Shown: in pieces, positions 47,486 to 56,286 of the stretch
How the letters are laid out: each line of letters opens with the position of its first letter
How positions within the stretch are numbered: the first letter of the stretch is position 1
Source: Thermogutta sp039793925
GTDB lineage: Bacteria > Planctomycetota > Planctomycetia > Pirellulales > Thermoguttaceae
Length of the DNA: 64,000 bases
Reading direction: 5' to 3'
NCBI RefSeq assembly: GCF_039793925.1
Contig: NZ_JBAMME010000358.1
Coordinates: 11,044 to 75,043, forward strand
Notes under the pieces: model-generated
What the model saw: the letters and a program-made list of their open reading frames with translations, nothing else
Told to the model about the DNA's origin: nothing
The model's database searches: none
Position numbers and translations under genes: made by a program

Positions 47486-47959
47486 CTACCTTCTCCGCCT
47501 GGATTCGCGAAAACACACTTCCATCGTGCCCGAAAACTGACGCACGACATCTTCCGGGGTGAGATTCATGTAAACTTTGGGATCAACGGTCCAGTGGTCT
47601 TTGTCGAAGCGGAAAATGGCCACCCCACACCGCTGCGACTCCTCTGTGGCGGGCAGCCACTCGGATTCTGTCCCCAGCGTGACCAGCACAACCGCAGCGA
47701 ACCGTTGGCCGCCGCGCTCCCGCAAATAGAGAACTTCATCATCAAACTCACAGTCTACCCACTCAAGCTCGCCCGCCACCACGGGAACCGCTATCTGCCG
47801 GACAAGTTTCGCCTCCAAGCTTTCACGCTGGCGATGAAACTCGCGTCGTGCCCTTTCAAATACAGTTCGACCCTGCAACCTGCGGAGTGGTCGCCAAAGC
47901 GCCGCTATGATGACGGCCACAGCGAGCGGAATCAGAATAAACGAGACCTCGTCCGCCAT
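47486..47959 (-). CDS. Small single-pass membrane protein, function unknown
   Basis: 157 residues from ATG 47959, which begins MADEVSF and a helix (FILIPLAVAVIIAALW). The frame extends upstream to 48187, but that part is low in order and has no signal, so it is left out. After the helix comes a charged helix (RRLQGRTVFERARREFHRQRE), then a beta-rich domain (DDEVLYLRERGGQRFAAVVLVTL to VDPKVYMNL). No family recognised. Convergent with the preceding plus-strand gene. Confidence 0.65.
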   Translation of the reverse strand: MADEVSFILIPLAVAVIIAALWRPLRRLQGRTVFERARREFHRQRESLEAKLVRQIAVPVVAGELEWVDCEFDDEVLYLRERGGQRFAAVVLVTLGTESEWLPATEESQRCGVAIFRFDKDHWTVDPKVYMNLTPEDVVRQFSGTMEVCFRESRRRR

Positions 47960-48377
47960 AACCGACCCCACTTTCCCCAACCAACCGTCCACTGGCATTG
48001 TACGAGGGCTCCCCCCGCCGATGCAACCCTCTGGCAAAATCTGACTTGTATCCGCCGCTGTGGGACCGTTGGCCTGCCATTCATTTGCCACCGGCGTTGG
48101 AAGGAATAACCGGCACGACAAGCGTACCCGTTCACTCCTGGGGACGGCCCTGCCTGCCAAGCCGCTTGCCCTTTTTGGACAATCCATTCATCATCACCAG
48201 CCACAACAAGCGTGTCCCCGGGGAACTTCGCACCCGCCAACGACACCACATGGAACCTCCGCAACCGGCACGCGTCCCGGCGATTGACGAATAAATTGCG
48301 CTTGATACATTGACCGTGGCATGTTTCGTCGCGGGATCTGGACCGGGTTGTAGTGATAGCACAATGGGAGGGATGGA
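47960..48377. other. Divergent intergenic region
   Basis: 418 bases between the small membrane protein and the propeller gene at 48378. It could hold an N-terminal extension of the leftward gene (to 48187). No clear promoter pair or palindrome was found; GGGAGGG precedes the rightward ATG. Confidence 0.4.
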
Positions 48378-49607
48378 ATGATGCGCACACTCGGGTGGAC
48401 TGTCGCAACTCTGCTTTTCTTGAGTGGACCGCTGGTCATTGCCGGTGATTTTGCCAAAGAAGACTGGCCTCAATGGCGAGGTCCCAACCGCGATGGGAAA
48501 ATCGCCGTCTTTGACGCACCGGAAACCTGGCCTGCCTCGCTTATCAAAAAATGGGAGGTTGTGGTAGGAGCGGGAGACGCAACTCCTGCACTCGTCGAGG
48601 GCCGTCTGTATTTGCATACCCGGCAAGGCGACGAAGAAGTGATCCTCTGTCTAGATGCAGAATCGGGACAACAAATCTGGGCAACCAAGTATCCGAGCCC
48701 GCCGGTGACGGGCCCCGCGTCGCGACATCCAGGACCACGAAGCTCCCCCGCAGTGGCTGACGGTAAGGTGGTTACGCTGGGAGTGGCGGGAATCGTTTCA
48801 TGCGTGGACGCGACATCCGGCAAGCTGCTGTGGCAAAACAAGGATTTCAAAGGTACTCCTCGCTTTTTCACCGCTATGTCGCCGATCGTCGTTGATGGTC
48901 ACGCCATTTTGCAATTGGGCGGACCCGATTCGGGAACGATCGTGGCTTTCGCGCTTGCCACGGGGGAGATCCGCTGGAAGTGGGAAGGCGAAGCCCCTTC
49001 CTACGCCTCCCCGGTACTTCTCACGATCGGGGATGAAAAACAAATTGTCACTTTTACAGAGCAGAGTTTAGTTGGCCTGTCGGCCAGGGAAGGAAAACTG
49101 TTTTGGCGAGTCCCTTTCCCGGCTTCGGGTCGCAATTACAATGCCGCCACACCAATCGTAGACGGCCAGACGATCTACTTTGCCGGTGCAGGTCGTGGCA
49201 GCCGAGCCATTCGCGTGGAAAAAAGCGGGGATGAGTACGTGGTTCGGGAACTGTGGACCAACCCCGACGTCGCTCCCCAGTTTAACTCGCCTATTCTCAA
49301 AGACGGCAAACTTTTTGGACTTTCGCAACGTGGCAATTTCTACTGCCTCGATGCTCAAACTGGGAAAACACTTTGGCTAGATGACAATCCATACACGGCT
49401 TTCGGCGCTCTTCTCGACGCCGGTCCTGTGATGCTCGCGATGACCGAGCGCGCCGGCCTTATCGTGTTTCCACCCAGCGGTGATGGCCTGCATCCTGTGG
49501 GGAAATACGAGGTGTCTTCGGCCCCGGTCTACGCCACACCTGTTGTGGCAGGCAAGCGCTTTTACATCAAAGATTCCGAATCTCTCAGCTTGTGGACACT
49601 GCCCTGA
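48378..49607 (+). CDS. Secreted PQQ-type (BamB-like) beta-propeller protein
   Basis: 409 residues. Signal peptide MMRTLGWTVATLLFLSGPLVIAG, then DWPQWRGPNRDGK, the N-terminal mark of planctomycete PQQ-repeat proteins. At least six blades follow with the ValxxGxxYLxTxxG-type pattern: PALVEGRLYLHTRQGDEEVI, CVDATSGKLLW, CLDAQTGKTLW. BamB proper assembles outer-membrane proteins, but this subgroup is usually unassigned and may act as a quinoprotein-like or scaffold protein. An intrinsic terminator follows at 49638-49690. It lies just beyond the ExbB/ExbD run but is separated by one opposite-strand gene. Confidence 0.88.
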   Translation: MMRTLGWTVATLLFLSGPLVIAGDFAKEDWPQWRGPNRDGKIAVFDAPETWPASLIKKWEVVVGAGDATPALVEGRLYLHTRQGDEEVILCLDAESGQQIWATKYPSPPVTGPASRHPGPRSSPAVADGKVVTLGVAGIVSCVDATSGKLLWQNKDFKGTPRFFTAMSPIVVDGHAILQLGGPDSGTIVAFALATGEIRWKWEGEAPSYASPVLLTIGDEKQIVTFTEQSLVGLSAREGKLFWRVPFPASGRNYNAATPIVDGQTIYFAGAGRGSRAIRVEKSGDEYVVRELWTNPDVAPQFNSPILKDGKLFGLSQRGNFYCLDAQTGKTLWLDDNPYTAFGALLDAGPVMLAMTERAGLIVFPPSGDGLHPVGKYEVSSAPVYATPVVAGKRFYIKDSESLSLWTLP

Positions 49608-49637
49608 CGTCGCCTTGGTGGCGACGATAGAATGAAG

Positions 49638-49690
49638 CGAATCTCCGTTTTCCCGTAGCATTCCGCCGGGAGGGGATTCGTTTTTGTTTT
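49638..49690 (+). terminator. Intrinsic terminator after the propeller gene
   Basis: CGAATCTCC (49638-49646) pairs with GGGGATTCG (49672-49680), one pair being T-G. An inner stem TCCCG/CGGGA extends it, and TTTTTGTTTT follows directly. Confidence 0.8.
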
Positions 49691-49740
49691 CCGTGCACGA
49701 AATGAATGCCCAATTGTCCAAGAAGGGTCGCTGTGTTCAG

Positions 49741-50391
49741 ATGCGACTGGGAGTCTTCGGCGGTAGTTTTGATCCGGTGCATTACGGACATTTGCTTTTG
49801 GCAGAAAGCTGCCGGGAGCAGCTTGGCCTGGAGAAGGTGCTCTTCGTGCCGGCCGGCCAGCCACCCCACAAACGCCAGCGGCCACTCACCCCGGTAGAAC
49901 ATCGGCTGGCGATGCTGGAACTGGCCATCGGCGGTGAACCGGGGTTCGAAATTTGTCGGTATGAAATTGAACGCCAAGAGGTAAGTTACACGGTGGAGAC
50001 ACTTCGCTTTTTGAAGGGTCAGCTTCCACAGGCAGACTTGTTCCTCCTCGTCGGGGCGGACATGCTCAACGATCTTCCCAACTGGCGGGAGGCCGCGGAA
50101 ATCTGCCGCCTGGCAATCCCCGTAGGAGTCCGCCGCGCGGGAATGCCACTTCCCTGCCTGGATAGCCTCCGAGCGATTATGGAACCCAGCCGGTTCGAAA
50201 AAGTTGTGCAACTTCACGTCGACATGCCCCAAATTGAATTATCGGCATCAGACATCCGTGCCCGGGTGGCTGCCGGCAAAAGCATTCGGTTCCGTGTTCC
50301 CAAGGCCGTGGAGATGTATATTTTACAGCACGGGCTGTATAAAGATCCGATCGGTAATGCGCCGGGCACAACGGAGAGCCAAGTCTGCTGA
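49741..50391 (+). CDS. nadD: Nicotinate-nucleotide adenylyltransferase
   Basis: Makes nicotinate adenine dinucleotide from nicotinate mononucleotide and ATP in NAD synthesis. The N-terminus MRLGVFGGSFDPVHYGHLLLAE carries the GxFDPxHxGH nucleotidyltransferase motif, and the C-terminus has the ISxSDIR-like ELSASDIRARVAAGKSIRF. 216 residues is normal. In-frame upstream ATGs (49684, 49705) would add residues before this conserved start, and AAGGG lies about 12 bases before 49741. It ends seven bases from the stop of a convergent small gene. Confidence 0.95.
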   Translation: MRLGVFGGSFDPVHYGHLLLAESCREQLGLEKVLFVPAGQPPHKRQRPLTPVEHRLAMLELAIGGEPGFEICRYEIERQEVSYTVETLRFLKGQLPQADLFLLVGADMLNDLPNWREAAEICRLAIPVGVRRAGMPLPCLDSLRAIMEPSRFEKVVQLHVDMPQIELSASDIRARVAAGKSIRFRVPKAVEMYILQHGLYKDPIGNAPGTTESQVC

Positions 50392-50398
50392 ACCTGAC

Positions 50399-50644
50399 TC
50401 AGGCCCGTCTGGCCATTTTTTCAATCGAGTGATCGCAGGATTCGAGGGCGGAGCAGATCTCCCGGAGCTGGGCCATCTGCTCTCGGGGAGTCAGGCTGAT
50501 ATCGACAAAGACGACCTTTTGACCACGGATTTCGCACATATGGCAGCCCCTGCCGTTAAGCCATTCTTCTCTTATTGCCCATCCTTTACCAATTAGTTCT
50601 CTCCTTAATTCATCCAAGCTACGCAGAACATCGCTTCCATCCAT
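50399..50644 (-). CDS. Small conserved-looking protein of unknown function
   Basis: 81 residues with an orderly pattern: helix (VLRSLDELRRELIGKGW), strands (AIREEWLNGRGCHMCEIRGQKVVFVDISL), helix (TPREQMAQLREICSALES). I remember similar short planctomycete proteins but have no function for them. A C-x2-C pair in GCHMCEI could bind metal. It is convergent with nadD and lies opposite the histidine kinase gene upstream. Frame, composition and fit between neighbours make it more likely real than chance. Confidence 0.55.
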   Translation of the reverse strand: MDGSDVLRSLDELRRELIGKGWAIREEWLNGRGCHMCEIRGQKVVFVDISLTPREQMAQLREICSALESCDHSIEKMARRA

Positions 50645-50909
50645 GCTTTCGATTCCTTGCTACCGAGAAACTGCAGAACCTGGCGGATCTGTTTGCGTGC
50701 TGCAAACTGTTCCTGCGAAACAGGGAGGGTTCAGCCGATGATCTCTATAGCAATGTCAAATGTCTTCGGTGGGCAAGCCGTATTTCCACGCGGTGGAATT
50801 TTCTGAAAAGTCGCGTGGAAGCGGGTGATTCTTTACCAGGAACACCTGTAAAAACACGGCCCCACAGCAGTCTATAGTCACCGTGGTACTCTGTTGCAAG
50901 GGCACTTCC

Positions 50910-51824
50910 GTGGACGAAAACACCCTCAAATCACTACCACCCGAGCAACAAGTAGCATTTCTCAAAGAACAACTTCTACAAACCCAGCGTTACACCGCCC
51001 TGGGCGAGCTCGTGGGCACAACCACCCACGAGTTTAACAACGTCCTTACGACCATCATCAACTGGGCACGACACGGCCTGCGGCATCGCGATGATGCGAC
51101 CCGGGACAAGGCTTTCGAGGCAATTCTCGCTGCCGCCACGCGCGGGTCACGGATCACACAAACGATTTTGGGAATGGCACGGCGACGCTCCAACACCATG
51201 GAGCCAACCGATCTCCGTCAGTTGCTCGCCGATACATTGCTGCTTCTGGAACGAGAGATGAACAAATACCACATTCGGATGGAGGTGGCCGTGGAAGAGG
51301 TGCCCCCCGTGATGGCCAACCCGGGGCAGATTCAGCAAGTGCTTCTCAACCTTTTGACCAATGCCCGGCAGGCCATGCCGCGCGGGGGACGTCTGGTCAT
51401 CCGACTTCACCACGACCCCGGTTGTGAGTTTGTGGACCTTCAAATCCGTGACTACGGCACAGGGATCCCGCCAGAAATCCTACCGAAAATCTTCGATCCA
51501 TTCTTTACAACCAAGACCGGCCCGGATGCGAGCGGAAAGGGTGGAACAGGCCTGGGGCTGTCAGCCTGCAAGGAGATTATCGAGGCACACCGGGGACGCA
51601 TTCGGGTAGAGAGTGCGGTGGGCAAAGGCACATGTTTCACCATCCGGTTGCCCTGCGCTGCGACACCGACATCGTCCCCCTCCACGGAATCCGCACCCTC
51701 GACGGTCTCACGCTCCCAATCCGCCCCGGCGGCTCCCACCTTCGCCCGCCTTGCGAATGGCGAACTCCCCATTGAGCCGTTTTCATCAGGCCAGGAGGGA
51801 TCGCTGGACAACGTCTCGTCCTGA
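50910..51824 (+). CDS. Soluble sensor histidine kinase without sensor domain
   Basis: About 304 residues from GTG 50910 (AAGGGC six bases before it); an upstream GTG at 50883 is in frame but has no ribosome site. The phospho-acceptor His40 lies in the H box GELVGTTTHEFNNVLTTI. N box: NLLTNARQAMPRGG; G1: IRDYGTGIPPEI; F box: FDPFFTTK; G2: GKGGTGLGLS. There is no transmembrane helix; residues 1-30 are a short coiled lead. The tail after residue 255 is Ser/Pro-rich. No response regulator is adjacent. The H-box resembles NtrB-type kinases. Confidence 0.92.
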   Translation: MDENTLKSLPPEQQVAFLKEQLLQTQRYTALGELVGTTTHEFNNVLTTIINWARHGLRHRDDATRDKAFEAILAAATRGSRITQTILGMARRRSNTMEPTDLRQLLADTLLLLEREMNKYHIRMEVAVEEVPPVMANPGQIQQVLLNLLTNARQAMPRGGRLVIRLHHDPGCEFVDLQIRDYGTGIPPEILPKIFDPFFTTKTGPDASGKGGTGLGLSACKEIIEAHRGRIRVESAVGKGTCFTIRLPCAATPTSSPSTESAPSTVSRSQSAPAAPTFARLANGELPIEPFSSGQEGSLDNVSS

Positions 51825-51909
51825 GCTTAATCGGCCGGGGACCATCGAAGAGCGCCGGGGAGTGAGTGGTGTGCGGAATCCGCAGGAAATGTTACCCACT
51901 ACCCCCGAT

Positions 51910-52635
51910 CTAAGGGTTTCTTCCCGGAACTGGCTCCAATGGCGGTAAAGGGTTCTGCTGAATGACATGGCCGCCCTGAATCGGGGAATTAATATCCTGC
52001 AGCGGCGACATCGATGTGGCGGGGCCAGGAAGCAAGCCAAATCGAGCCCCGATCATTTCGATGATTCGCTGTTCGAGCGCGGTGTCCCGCCCCATAGGAA
52101 TCCAGCCCGCATGGGTTTGCTGTTCCCCAATAGGCGACACAACCCGCGTGAGAGAGCTGTCGTTGCGAAAAGTTGCGGAAGAGGTGGTGGCGGCGAGGGG
52201 CTGGCCGACATCTTCCAGCTCCTTGAAAACCAGCACGGTGATCCAGTAACCACCGTCGCGTGGATCGACCCGAATTTCCGCACGCCGCCGGATACTCTGA
52301 AGCGTGGCCTCCCAACGTGAATACCGATCGACCGAATCCTTATGCCACGGTTCCAAAATGGTTGCCCCTATTTTGGGGAAGGTGTCGATTCGGCCGGAGG
52401 TGAGAACGCTGTCGAACTGGCGGATGGGCTCCTCGCGTTCAATCTCGAAATAGTCGTCCACAACATCCACCAGTGTTTCCCAAAGGACGTGAGGGTCTTT
52501 CGCGGTCACGAAGATGGGGTTGGGGTAGTAAACGTTCAGGATGGGGCTGGGTGTCAGAAAAAAGGGCCGAAAACACCCCCCTATCAGTAGGAGACCCACG
52601 AGAATTCCGGTCGTTGCTACCCTGAGGTCACTCAC
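51910..52635 (-). CDS. Putative lipoprotein, function unknown
   Basis: 241 residues. The N-terminus has a signal with lipobox LLIGGC (Cys21), so the protein is expected to be lipid-anchored. The mature domain opens with NPIFVTAKDPHVLWETLVDVVDDYFEIERE, alternating helix and strand, and ends in a Pro/Gln-rich tail. I recognise the type from planctomycete genomes without a known role. Convergent with the histidine kinase gene (85 bases apart); the spacer contains the palindrome GCGGAATCCGC. Confidence 0.75.
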   Translation of the reverse strand: MSDLRVATTGILVGLLLIGGCFRPFFLTPSPILNVYYPNPIFVTAKDPHVLWETLVDVVDDYFEIEREEPIRQFDSVLTSGRIDTFPKIGATILEPWHKDSVDRYSRWEATLQSIRRRAEIRVDPRDGGYWITVLVFKELEDVGQPLAATTSSATFRNDSSLTRVVSPIGEQQTHAGWIPMGRDTALEQRIIEMIGARFGLLPGPATSMSPLQDINSPIQGGHVIQQNPLPPLEPVPGRNP

Positions 52636-52868
52636 CCGTGCAGGATTCCTTTCCTGAAGACTTCATCCGCATTGAGCGCATTGTGCCCCCGCTTCAACGG
52701 GGGTCGATAAGTGTTGCACGGGACGGCTGAACATGCAAGGGCAAAATTCCTGCATTGAAGGAAGCAGAGCCAACTTGCAAATGCCAACCGATGGTCTCCG
52801 CAGCCGTGCGCAACACCCTTCGTCTGCTTCCGGTTCATGTGCCGGGAAGACAACGACGGCGGGGCAAA

Positions 52869-53324
52869 TCACCGTGCGTACACGGGCCGCCTCACCGAGG
52901 CACGTTGTTTCCCCGCCGACTCGTTATTGGACAGCACTCGCTGCGCCTTGTTGAGGTCGTTGACTTTCACGACGGCCACGCCCCCGCCTTTCGCCCCCAA
53001 CTCTGTTCCGAATGAGTGATAAGCATAATCGATATTGAGATGATGTTCCGCCAGCCGCTCACAGATTTTGCGAAATCCTCCCGGCTGTTTGGGCACATCC
53101 ACAAGCAGGACATCGGCTACCTCATAGGGGAGATTCAACTGTTCCACCACCTTGATCGCCCGTTCGCTCTCCGTCGGCACAAACCGCACTGTGCCCCGAT
53201 CTCCAGAATCCATCACCACAAGAGCGCGGCACCGCACTTTAGCCTTAGCCAAAGCATCCAGGAGCTGGGCGAGCCGACCGGGCTTGTTGACGAGCTTGAC
53301 AGAGACCTGTTTGGCCGTTTCCAT
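52869..53324 (-). CDS. Double ACT-domain protein
   Basis: 151 residues made of two ACT modules: residues about 5-65 (VSVKLVNKPGRLAQLLDALA) and 70-130 (VLLVDVPKQPGGFRKICERLAEHHLNIDYAY). ACT domains bind amino acids and regulate enzymes; a stand-alone pair like this is usually an amino-acid sensor. GGGAG sits five bases before the ATG. The 20-residue C-terminal tail is basic and may be disordered. Divergent from the VIT/VWA gene. Confidence 0.88.
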   Translation of the reverse strand: METAKQVSVKLVNKPGRLAQLLDALAKAKVRCRALVVMDSGDRGTVRFVPTESERAIKVVEQLNLPYEVADVLLVDVPKQPGGFRKICERLAEHHLNIDYAYHSFGTELGAKGGGVAVVKVNDLNKAQRVLSNNESAGKQRASVRRPVYAR

Positions 53325-53683
53325 AGCGTCTCCCTTTCGTGCAAGTAAGACGTGGCCACAACCGCGTTTCTCCAGCTAGACGAGCAGGGTATCCTACCGT
53401 GGAGCCACCCAGGCAAGGTGCGCTTGGGCAGCTCTGTCAAAAGGATACGTTGGCCGGTGGTACGAGTCAACCACGAAGATAGGGCAGCGAGCCCGGTCGC
53501 GAACCACGTGAACTGTCATACCCGAGCGGAACTTTTTTACGCTGAAAATCGTCGGACCTAATGGAACCGCCAAGCAGCCTGGTATCTGCTTCTCTGACAA
53601 GCGGCTGATTGAACGGATGCGCATGCTGTGTTATGCTCCTCGCGGATGGGATGGTGGAGCCATGCTAACAGGAGGTCTCAAAA
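53325..53683. other. Divergent intergenic region between the ACT and VIT/VWA genes
   Basis: 359 bases. It contains the rightward promoter at 53609-53637 (listed) and the VIT/VWA ribosome site GGAGGT at 53671-53676, seven bases before the ATG. No clear promoter for the leftward ACT gene and no small gene were found. Confidence 0.45.
53609..53637 (+). promoter_or_regulatory. Sigma70-type promoter of the VIT/VWA gene
   Basis: TTGAAC (53609-53614), exactly 17 bases, TATGCT (53632-53637). Start expected near 53644, a 40-base leader to the ATG at 53684. Confidence 0.6.
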
Positions 53684-56050
53684 ATGGCCAGCTACTCTCG
53701 ACTTCGACGTGTCCGATCTGGCATGGTTGCTGTGTTAGGTCTGATGATGAGCCTTGTTGTGACAAGCCTGGCCCAGGCCCAAGGAATTCTTGTTGTTGAA
53801 ACCGACGGCTTTCGATTGCCCCGGCCACCGATCATCATTTGGCCGCCATTCCCCCCCCATCCGCCTGTTCCTCCGCCTCGCCCGGTACCACCGCCTCCCG
53901 CTATCAGTTATGCGGTTGATTCCCTGGAAGTAAACGGTCGTATCAGTCACCGCGTTGCCCAGGTGGAGGTTTCGCAGACTTTCGTCAACACAGGGAGCCG
54001 CACCTTGGAAGCTTCGTTCGTGTTTCCTCTTCCCTACGATGGTGCCATCGACCGCATGACCCTGCTTGTGGACGGCAAAGAGATTCCTGCGCAACTCCTC
54101 AAGGCAGATGAAGCACGGCGGCATTACGAAGAGATTGTCCGCCGGAACCGCGATCCCGCGCTTCTAGAGTGGATTGGAACAGGAATGTTCAAAACGAGCG
54201 TCTTTCCCATTCCCCCCGGGCAGAAGCGAACTGTGTTGTTGCGCTACACACAGTTATGCCGACAATCGGATGGGATGGTGGATTTTCTCTTCCCGCTGAG
54301 CACGGCCAAGTATACGTCAAAACCACTCGATCGGCTCAACATTCGTCTCAATCTTCGTGAAGATCAGCCCATTAAGAATGTTTACTCTCCCACCCACGAA
54401 GTTGAGGTCAAACGGCTGGACGAAAACACCGTAACGATCACCTACTCGGCCCGGGATATTGTGCCGATGAGCGACTTCCGCCTCATGTATGATGTGGCAG
54501 GGGGGCCTGTGGCAGCCAAACTCATCAGTTACAGATCTCCGGATGAGAAGGATGGATTTTTCCTGCTGCTGGCCACCCCGCAGATCGCAGCGGATCACAA
54601 TAAACCGCTCCCCAAAACGGTCATCTTTGTACTGGACCGCTCCGGCAGCATGAGCGGCAAGAAGATCGAACAGCTCCGCGAAGCGATGCGGTTTGTGATC
54701 AACAATCTGCGCGAAGGCGATCTTTTTAATATCGTTGCCTACGATAGCGACGTGGAAACATTTCGGCCGGAACTTCAACGCTACAACGACAAAACCCGCC
54801 AACAGGCCCTGGCCTTTGTGGAAGGACTGGTGGCGGGAGGAAGTACCAACATCGACGCGGCCCTGAGAACAGCCCTGGCCCAACTCCAGGATGAAAGTCG
54901 CCCCAATTACGTGATTTTCATGACCGACGGCCTGCCCACCACGGGGGTCACCAGTGAGATGCAAATCGTGGAGAATGCCCGCAAGGCCAATACCGTCCGC
55001 GCCCGGATCTTCTGTTTCGGCGTGGGGTATGACGTCAACAGTCGGTTGCTGGACAAGCTGGCGAGGTCCAACCGTGGTTACACGGAATACGTGCGACCGG
55101 ACGAAAATCTCGAAGATCGAATCAGCCGGTTCTACCGCAAGATTGAAGCGCCGGTCCTTACCGACGTGGAAGTGGAATTTATCTTCGATGACGCAGAGAG
55201 CGTTTCGCCTGTTTATCGGTTGAGCCCCCAGCCGCCCTTTGACCTCTTTGCAGGAGAGCAGCTCGCCCTGGTGGGCCGGTACCGGCGCTCGGGAACGGCT
55301 CAGCTTGTTCTGCGAGGAAAAGTAGCCGGGGAGACCAAGACCTTCAAATTCCCTGTCGAATTCACCGCCCGAACCGGAGACGAGTCCAATGCTTTCGTGG
55401 AGAAATTATGGGCGATCCGACGGGTCGGCGACATTTTGGACGAAATTGATCTGCATGGGAAGAATCAGGAACTCATCGACGAATTGACCCAGCTCGCATT
55501 GAAACACGGCATTCTCACGCCATACACATCCTTTTTCGCGGATGAAAACGTGCCCTTGCACGAGCTTACCGAGGCAAGGCGTCAGGCGAGCAGCCGTCTG
55601 GATGCATTACAGGCTACCGAGGGAACCGCGGGGTTTGCCCAGCGGGCTTTCAAGGGACGTGCCCAATCGTATTCAGCCCTCGACCTAAGCGCCATGATGA
55701 AAGACCTTCAGCCGTTTGCTGGTTTCGGTGGCGGCGCTGCGCCGGACCAGTCTGGCTTGGCAGCGGCTGTACCGGCGCCACTCCGCCAGGCAGATCGAGA
55801 AATCGTTCAGGCGACTGCTGGCCAAACGGTGCGGTACGTCGGCAACCGGGTGTTTTATCGCCGTCAGGGACAGTGGATCGACAGCACCCTCATCCCTGAA
55901 CAGCAAAAATCCCCGCGACGCATCAAACAGCTCAGCGAGGAGTACTTCGAACTTCTGCGAAAATACGGACGCCAAATCGCGCCGTACATCGTCTTCGACG
56001 AGCCAGTTCTCGTGAATATCGAGGGCCAGGCCTACTTGATCGAACCGTAG
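53684..56050 (+). CDS. Secreted VIT and von Willebrand factor A domain protein
   Basis: 788 residues. Signal peptide (MVAVLGLMMSLVVTSLAQAQG), then a very proline-rich stalk (residues about 45-75). The VIT domain (about 80-205) includes AQVEVSQTFVNTGSRTLEASFVFPLP. The VWA domain (about 300-480) has the metal-ion site DRSGSMSG, later TNIDAAL and FMTDGLPTTG. The remaining 300 residues hold a beta domain and helices (FVEKLWAIRRVGDILDEI) as in inter-alpha-trypsin-inhibitor heavy chains. Bacterial members are thought to mediate adhesion or protein contacts outside the cell. It has its own promoter and a strong terminator, so it is a single-gene unit. Confidence 0.93.
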   Translation: MASYSRLRRVRSGMVAVLGLMMSLVVTSLAQAQGILVVETDGFRLPRPPIIIWPPFPPHPPVPPPRPVPPPPAISYAVDSLEVNGRISHRVAQVEVSQTFVNTGSRTLEASFVFPLPYDGAIDRMTLLVDGKEIPAQLLKADEARRHYEEIVRRNRDPALLEWIGTGMFKTSVFPIPPGQKRTVLLRYTQLCRQSDGMVDFLFPLSTAKYTSKPLDRLNIRLNLREDQPIKNVYSPTHEVEVKRLDENTVTITYSARDIVPMSDFRLMYDVAGGPVAAKLISYRSPDEKDGFFLLLATPQIAADHNKPLPKTVIFVLDRSGSMSGKKIEQLREAMRFVINNLREGDLFNIVAYDSDVETFRPELQRYNDKTRQQALAFVEGLVAGGSTNIDAALRTALAQLQDESRPNYVIFMTDGLPTTGVTSEMQIVENARKANTVRARIFCFGVGYDVNSRLLDKLARSNRGYTEYVRPDENLEDRISRFYRKIEAPVLTDVEVEFIFDDAESVSPVYRLSPQPPFDLFAGEQLALVGRYRRSGTAQLVLRGKVAGETKTFKFPVEFTARTGDESNAFVEKLWAIRRVGDILDEIDLHGKNQELIDELTQLALKHGILTPYTSFFADENVPLHELTEARRQASSRLDALQATEGTAGFAQRAFKGRAQSYSALDLSAMMKDLQPFAGFGGGAAPDQSGLAAAVPAPLRQADREIVQATAGQTVRYVGNRVFYRRQGQWIDSTLIPEQQKSPRRIKQLSEEYFELLRKYGRQIAPYIVFDEPVLVNIEGQAYLIEP

Positions 56051-56096
56051 CTTTTCACCGGCCTTTTAAACTCGACGGTAAAAACTTTTGATGCGA

Positions 56097-56125
56097 CCCC
56101 GGTGTTCCGAACACCGGGGTTTTTT
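56097..56125 (+). terminator. Intrinsic terminator after the VIT/VWA gene
   Basis: A perfect ten-pair stem, CCCCGGTGTT (56097-56106) and AACACCGGGG (56110-56119), with a CCG loop and TTTTTT at 56120-56125. Confidence 0.93.
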
Positions 56126-56286
56126 GTCCAACTGGCAAAGCCGATTGATCCTTGTTACAATTCGCTGCAGCTCATTCCCGGCATGCTGCTTGAACCGAAC
56201 TGGGCGCTAATGCGCCGGCAGTTTGAGCCTTGTTGAACACGTCATCCGTGAATCGGGAAATTCTCTTTCACTCGACAACACGAACG

